Source: Parerythrobacter lutipelagi
Lineage (GTDB): Bacteria > Pseudomonadota > Alphaproteobacteria > Sphingomonadales > Sphingomonadaceae
Length of the DNA: 64,000 nucleotides
Direction of reading: 5' to 3'
Assembly (NCBI RefSeq): GCF_005434975.1
Contig: NZ_SKCJ01000001.1
Coordinates: 1,560,001-1,624,000 of the forward strand
Below the pieces are notes generated by a model that did no database searches, was not told the origin of the DNA, and saw only the letters and a list, made by a program, of their open reading frames with translations. Below are positions 59,458-64,000 of the stretch, piece after piece. How positions within the stretch are numbered: position 1 is the stretch's first letter; every line of letters begins with the position of its first letter. The position numbers were made by a program, and so were the translations under genes.

Positions 59458-60252
59458 ATGAGTGATGATCTACCCGGACCCACTGCCCAGCTTGCGCGGA
59501 AGCTGTTGATCGACCTTGCAATCATGACAGTGATTGGCGTGGTGCTGGCGATTATCGGACCATTTGGAAGCTCGGGAGCGCCACTTGGCGTTCGGCTGCT
59601 TAGCTGGCTCAGCCTCGCCTATGTCGGCTATGCGGTTTACAGCCCGATGGGCTGGATCGTCGAGCGGTTGCACACATCGCTCAACCTGCCGACCACCGGC
59701 CTGTGGGTTGCGGCCGTCATGCTGGCCACGATTCCTCTGGCGGCAATTATCTGGACCATTGGTTTCCTGCCCGATGCGCCGCCATGGCCCACTCCGCAAC
59801 AGGCGCTCGAGACCTATATCAACGTGCTGGTAATCGGCGCGAGCATCACCGTTCTGTTCCATCTGATCGAGCGCGGGAAGCCCGATCCCTCAGCTGCAGC
59901 CGCAACAGCATCAGCAATGCCCGTGGTCGAACTGGACACCAAACCGGGCTTTCTCGACCGCTTGCCGCCGGCGCTGGGCAGCGAGCTTATCGCGCTGGAG
60001 ATGGAAGACCATTATGTCCGCGCGCACACCGCGCTGGGTTCGGAGCTGGTGCTCATGCGTCTGCGCGATGCGATGGCGGAACTGGACGGGATCGAGGGTA
60101 TGCAGGTGCACCGCAGCTGGTGGGTCGCGCGCCATGCAGTTGGCGGCGTGAAACGCGAGGGGCGCAATGTCCGGCTGCTGCTCGATACCGGCATCGAAGC
60201 ACCGGTCAGCCGGCCGAATGTCGCTGTTCTCAAGGACGCGGGCTGGATCTGA
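59458..60252 (+). CDS. membrane-bound LytTR-type transcription regulator
   Basis: A 264-aa protein. The N-terminal half has about four membrane segments (for example DLAIMTVIGVVLAIIGPFG). The C-terminal half is a LytTR DNA-binding domain: LIALEMEDHYVRAHTALGSE and GMQVHRSWWVARHAVGGVKR. It has no receiver domain, so the membrane part is the likely sensor. It is divergent from the DUF2306 gene and its 3' end overlaps the convergent Pr6Pr gene by 23 bases. Confidence 0.87.
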   Translation: MSDDLPGPTAQLARKLLIDLAIMTVIGVVLAIIGPFGSSGAPLGVRLLSWLSLAYVGYAVYSPMGWIVERLHTSLNLPTTGLWVAAVMLATIPLAAIIWTIGFLPDAPPWPTPQQALETYINVLVIGASITVLFHLIERGKPDPSAAAATASAMPVVELDTKPGFLDRLPPALGSELIALEMEDHYVRAHTALGSELVLMRLRDAMAELDGIEGMQVHRSWWVARHAVGGVKREGRNVRLLLDTGIEAPVSRPNVAVLKDAGWI

Positions 60253-60886
60253 CCTGTCGAGCGAATGCCCGAACAACAAGCCTTCGCAGGCCCAGCAGGG
60301 CGGCAGCGATCAGCATGAAAACCACTGACAGACCCAGCAGGTTGACCAACAGCATCACCCAGCCAAGCTTGGGCAGATCGACAAAGAAATACGGATAAAA
60401 CCCGGTCGCTGCACCGACGATCTGAGCAAATATCGTGTAGATCACCGGAACCACCATCACCCACGGGATCGAACGCCACCCCATTTCCGACGGGCGCGAA
60501 AACGCAAGCCACCAAAGCACTGTTGCGACCGGCAGCACCGAGTGGAACATCAGATTGGTCCACCAGTCTGCGCCCACCGGATGATGCTCGGCTGACAGCA
60601 GCAGGTGATAGACCGCCCCGACGATGGTGATCGCGGTCGCGAGCGCAAAGATCACGCGTTCGTCAATCCGCCCGCGCCATGCGATCCAGGCCAGTATCAG
60701 GCCCGCCGCAAAATTTGTCCAGATCGTGAAATACCGCATCAGCAGGGCGAACGCGGCAAAGGGCGAACCATCGCGCTCGAGATTGAGCGTGGTCTGAAGC
60801 GCCAGTGTCAGGAACACCACTGCCGCAATGATTGCAGCAAGCATCCGGGCAGCTCCGGCAAATTGGAAAGACATCGCTTGCGGCAT
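60230..60886 (-). CDS. Pr6Pr family membrane protein
   Basis: A 218-aa membrane protein with six segments. It has LLMRYFTIWTNFAAGLILAW and EHHPVGADWWTNLMFHSVLP, then IYTIFAQIVGAATGFYPYFF, the Pr6Pr (FAR-17a/AIG1-like) pattern. The start is uncertain: ATG at 60886, with ATG at 60874 and TTG at 60895 as alternatives. It overlaps the LytTR gene's 3' end. Function is unknown. Confidence 0.82.
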   Translation of the reverse strand: MPQAMSFQFAGAARMLAAIIAAVVFLTLALQTTLNLERDGSPFAAFALLMRYFTIWTNFAAGLILAWIAWRGRIDERVIFALATAITIVGAVYHLLLSAEHHPVGADWWTNLMFHSVLPVATVLWWLAFSRPSEMGWRSIPWVMVVPVIYTIFAQIVGAATGFYPYFFVDLPKLGWVMLLVNLLGLSVVFMLIAAALLGLRRLVVRAFARQVRSSPRP

Positions 60887-60924
60887 CACCGCCAACTAGC
60901 CGCATCACGGCGCAGCGCAAAACC

Positions 60925-60968
60925 AAAAAGCCCCCGGCATCCATTCTTGAGGGATTACCGGGGGCTTC
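60925..60968 (-). terminator. katG terminator
   Basis: AAGCCCCCGG..CCGGGGGCTT, a perfect 10-bp stem with a 21-base loop, followed on the minus strand by TTTTTGG. It lies 85 bases after the katG stop. Confidence 0.82.
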
Positions 60969-61052
60969 GTGCGACCCGAAGGACGAGGGGGGAGGTGCCT
61001 TCGGGGTCTGTTCCGCGACCGCAAGCGGCCGCGGCATTGGGATCAGTTCAAG

Positions 61053-63233
61053 TCAAAAGCGACCTGCGTCCATCACCTTTGTCCATGCGCGAACAAAGGT
61101 CTCAGCGAAGTTTTGTTCCCCGCCCGCTTCAGCGAAGACTTCTGCCTGAGCGCGCAACTGCGAATTCGAGCCGAACACGAGGTCAGTGCGGGTCGCGGTC
61201 CACTTGTCGGCACCGGTCTTGCGGCACTTGCCTTGGAATTCCTCGTCACCGCTTTCGTCGACAACTGCCCATTCCGTGCTCATGTCGAGCAGGTTCACGA
61301 AGAAGTCGTTCGACAAGGTGCCGACACGGTCGGTCAACACACCGTGCGTGGAATTGCCGCTGTTAGCGCCGAGCACGCGCATCCCGCCGACCAGTGCGGT
61401 CATTTCAGGGATGGTCAGGCCGAGCAAATGCGCCTTGTCGATCATCATGTCCTCGGTTTTCACCGAAGCCTTGGTCTTGAGGTAGTTGCGGAATGCATCA
61501 GCGAACGGCTCGAGCGGTTCGAAGCTCTCTGCATCGGTGTGCTCGTCCCCGGCATCGCCGCGACCGGTCGAGACATCGACACTTACGTCGAAGCCGCCGT
61601 CGCTGGCTGCTTTCTCGACCGCTGCGCTACCGGCCAGCACGATGGCATCCGCCATCGACAGGTCGCCGCGCAATTCATCGATTTTGGCCAGAACTTTGGA
61701 CAATTCAGCCGGATCGTTGGCTGCCCAGTCCTTCTGCGGGGCCAAGCGAACGCGTGCGCCGTTGGCACCGCCTCGATGGTCGGAATTGCGATAGGTCGAA
61801 GCCGAGGACCAGGCGGCCTTGACCAGCTCGCTAACGCTCAGTCCGCTGCCGAGGATCGCCGACTTGAAGTCAGAGACTGCGCTGGCCGACGGGGTCGAGC
61901 CTTGCGGTACCGGATCCTGCCAGATCAGATCTTCTGCCGGCACTTCCGGGCCCTGATAACGGGCTTTCGGCCCCATATCGCGGTGGCACAGCTTGAACCA
62001 CGCGCGGGCGAAGGCATCGTCGAGCGCGGCCTGATCGTCACGGAAACGCTCGGAAATCTTGCGATATTCCGGATCACGCTTCAGCGCCATGTCGGCGGTG
62101 GTCATCATGGTCGGGACCTTCTTGTTCGGGTCCCGCGCGTCCGGCGCCATGTCTTCCGGGTCCGGATTGACCGGCTGCCACTGGTTTGCACCGGCCGGGC
62201 TCTGGACGAGCTCGTAGTCATATTTGAACAGCAGACGGAAATAATCGCCGCCCCATTCGGTCGGGTTCGGCGTCCAGGCACCTTCGATGCCCGATGTCGT
62301 GATGTGGCCCTTGCCGATCTCATCCTTGTCGGTCAGCCAGCCAAAGCCTTGCAGAGCGAGATCTTCGCTTTCCGGTGCCCCGCCGAATGTATCGATCGGC
62401 TTGGCGCCATGCGCCTTGCCGAAAGCGTGGCCGCCAGCTGTCAGAGCAACGGTTTCCTCGTCGTTCATCGCCATCCGGGCAAAGGTTTCGCGCATGTCGC
62501 GCGCCATGCCTTCGGCGTCATGCGGGTTGCCGCCGGGACCTTCCGGATTGACGTAGATGAGCCCCATCTGGATTGCGGCGAGCGGGTTTTCCAGCGCGCG
62601 GCCTTCATCCGGAAGAATGCGGGTTTCTGCGCCGGTATCGACCCATTTCTCTTCCGTGCCCCAATAGACAGTTTCCGGAACGAACACATCGGCACGGCCG
62701 CCGCCAAAGCCGAACACCGGGCCGCCCATCGATTCAATCGCCACATTGCCGGTAAGAATGAACAGATCGGCCCAGCTGATATTGCGGCCATACTTCTGCT
62801 TGACGGGCCACAGCAGACGGCGCGCCTTGTCGAGGTTGCCATTGTCGGGCCAGCTGTTGAGCGGTGCGAAACGCTGCTGCCCGCTGGAGGAACCGCCGCG
62901 ACCGTCACCGGTGCGATAGGTGCCTGCCGCGTGCCACGCCATGCGGATGAAGAACGGGCCGTAATGGCCGTAATCCGCCGGCCACCAATCCTGGCTGTCA
63001 GTCATCAGCGCGGTCAGATCGGCTTTGAGCGCGTTGTAATCCAGCGCATTGAAAGCTTCCGCGTAATCGAAATCGTCGCCCAGCGGATCGGGTGATTGAC
63101 CGTTCTCTGTAAGAATCTCGAGCTGCAGCGCATCGGGCCACCAGTCGCGATTTGTTCGGCCGAGCAGGCCGCGCGTCCCGCCATTTCCGGTAAAGGGGCA
63201 GCCGCCGCTCATTTCGCCAGTCTTGATATCCAT
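61053..63233 (-). CDS. katG: catalase-peroxidase KatG
   Basis: A 726-aa heme enzyme that breaks down hydrogen peroxide. The distal heme side is [20 protein letters not shown] with Arg, Trp and His. The Tyr of the Met-Tyr-Trp adduct is in [16 protein letters not shown] and the Met in RMAMND. The proximal His is in [13 protein letters not shown]. The second, heme-free domain is complete. The start at 63233 is chosen because GGAGG precedes it; an ATG seven codons upstream lacks a site. No oxyR gene is adjacent. Confidence 0.97.
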   Translation of the reverse strand: MDIKTGEMSGGCPFTGNGGTRGLLGRTNRDWWPDALQLEILTENGQSPDPLGDDFDYAEAFNALDYNALKADLTALMTDSQDWWPADYGHYGPFFIRMAWHAAGTYRTGDGRGGSSSGQQRFAPLNSWPDNGNLDKARRLLWPVKQKYGRNISWADLFILTGNVAIESMGGPVFGFGGGRADVFVPETVYWGTEEKWVDTGAETRILPDEGRALENPLAAIQMGLIYVNPEGPGGNPHDAEGMARDMRETFARMAMNDEETVALTAGGHAFGKAHGAKPIDTFGGAPESEDLALQGFGWLTDKDEIGKGHITTSGIEGAWTPNPTEWGGDYFRLLFKYDYELVQSPAGANQWQPVNPDPEDMAPDARDPNKKVPTMMTTADMALKRDPEYRKISERFRDDQAALDDAFARAWFKLCHRDMGPKARYQGPEVPAEDLIWQDPVPQGSTPSASAVSDFKSAILGSGLSVSELVKAAWSSASTYRNSDHRGGANGARVRLAPQKDWAANDPAELSKVLAKIDELRGDLSMADAIVLAGSAAVEKAASDGGFDVSVDVSTGRGDAGDEHTDAESFEPLEPFADAFRNYLKTKASVKTEDMMIDKAHLLGLTIPEMTALVGGMRVLGANSGNSTHGVLTDRVGTLSNDFFVNLLDMSTEWAVVDESGDEEFQGKCRKTGADKWTATRTDLVFGSNSQLRAQAEVFAEAGGEQNFAETFVRAWTKVMDAGRF

Positions 63234-63403
63234 ATCGAATCCTCCAGATTTCATGTTCTATGCCGAGATAATGGGCCCGGGCTTGTGATTAGTCCAATCG
63301 ATTAAATGTCAGATAGTAATCGTCTGAGTTGCATATCCAGACTTGGCCGGATGCAGTGTGCAGGACTTGCGGTGAGTGGCGCGCGCGCTTAAGCGCTGCT
63401 GCC

Positions 63404-64000
63404 ATGACAAGCTTTCCGAAAACCACCATGCTGATGCAACGCGGCATCGATTTCCTTGGTTCCGAATATGCCATCCTGTGCGGTGCGATGAGCTGGGTCA
63501 GCGAGCGCAATCTCGTCTCTGCCATCAGCAATGCCGGCGGCTTCGGGGTGATCGCGTGCGGCGCGATGACGCCCGATCTGCTCGACACGGAGATTGCCGA
63601 GACCAGAAAACTGACGGACAAGCCGTTCGGCGTAAACCTCATCACCATGCACCCCCAGCTGTTCGACCTGATCGATGTGTGCAGCAAGCACGGTGTCAGC
63701 CATGTCGTGCTGGCAGGCGGCATCCCGCCCAAGGGAAGTGTCGAAGCGATCAAAGATTTCGGAGCGAAGGTGATCGTGTTTGCGCCCACCCTTGCGCTCG
63801 CCAAGAAGCTGCTGCGCCAGGATCGCGGGGCTGGCGGCGATGCCCTGGTGATCGAAGGGATGGAAGCGGGCGGCCATATCGGCCCGGTTTCGACCAGCGT
63901 GCTGGCGCAGGAATTCCTGCCTGAATTGTCCGAGGACCATCTCGTCTTCGTCGCCGGCGGGATCGGGCGCGGGCAGGCGATTGCGGGCTATCTGGAAATG
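63404..64000 (+). CDS. nitronate monooxygenase family protein (3' end outside window)
   Basis: The first 199 codons of a TIM-barrel flavoprotein. It starts MTSFPKTTMLMQRGIDFLGS and has CGAMSWVSERNLVSAISNAG and GVNLITMHPQL. FMN-phosphate motifs are EAGGHIGPVS and FVAGGIGRG. This fits nitronate monooxygenases and also FabK-type enoyl reductases, which cannot be told apart on this fragment. The gene runs off the right edge of the window. Confidence 0.9.
   Translation, partial: MTSFPKTTMLMQRGIDFLGSEYAILCGAMSWVSERNLVSAISNAGGFGVIACGAMTPDLLDTEIAETRKLTDKPFGVNLITMHPQLFDLIDVCSKHGVSHVVLAGGIPPKGSVEAIKDFGAKVIVFAPTLALAKKLLRQDRGAGGDALVIEGMEAGGHIGPVSTSVLAQEFLPELSEDHLVFVAGGIGRGQAIAGYLEM

Noticed and set aside
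60969-63095. Long open frame antisense to katG
   Set aside because: A shadow of katG codon bias; no family motif.

Overview
The window looks like chromosomal DNA of a GC-rich alphaproteobacterium, most likely Sphingomonadales and probably Erythrobacteraceae. The evidence is a GapR/DUF2312 protein, a DUF1244 protein, an HrcA/CIRCE-type groESL operon, two TadE-like proteins with a TadG-like one, and the general style of the coding sequence. This placement is inference from gene content; no rRNA or tRNA gene was found. The start codons TTG and GTG recur, and many genes overlap by 1-4 bases.

Layout. 1-2.6 kb: the end of a DUF6285/acyl-CoA dehydrogenase operon, then mtnP. 2.6-3.0 kb: a GIY-YIG nuclease gene bounded by inverted palindromic repeats. 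3.0-9.0 kb: an arsenic-methylation/arsenosugar-type cluster (radical SAM, MerA-like flavoprotein, ArsM, SDR, two glycosyltransferase-like proteins). 9.0-12.1 kb: DUF2589 locus A with an astacin-like protease. 12.3-14.3 kb: a sulfotransferase and an Asp/Asn hydroxylase. 14.5-16.6 kb: groES-groEL with CIRCE. 16.7-20.7 kb: a MATE transporter and a DUF305/beta-propeller protein. 20.9-23.5 kb: locus B, three further proteins sharing the locus A helix motif plus a coiled-coil protein. 23.8-25.0 kb: rplJ-rplL. 25.0-28.1 kb: a membrane protein, three tandem acidic lipoproteins, and a 42-aa peptide/DUF2975/HTH operon. 28.2-32.1 kb: DUF4956, then an operon for a PRMT-like methyltransferase, a PPP-type phosphatase and a CotH-like kinase. 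32.4-41.0 kb: rpoB-rpoC. 41.2-43.3 kb: Tad pseudopilin-like genes. 43.6-54.5 kb: mostly housekeeping genes (gltX, pyk, gapR, yebC, ruvC, ubiG, lysC). 54.6-58.2 kb: an ECF sigma/anti-sigma pair with two probable target genes. 58.2-64.0 kb: small envelope proteins, a membrane LytTR regulator, katG, and a nitronate monooxygenase cut by the window edge.

The strongest regulatory signal is ATGGATTAAACG-N12-CGTT. It occurs in the correct orientation upstream of the ECF sigma gene, the S8 peptidase gene and a secreted repeat-protein gene, and the two divergent copies form one perfect palindrome. The most novel candidate systems are the two DUF2589-type loci, whose five proteins share an N-terminal DAQ motif, and the PRMT/phosphatase/CotH-kinase operon, which would combine three opposing or complementary protein modifications. 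Functions given for these systems are inference.
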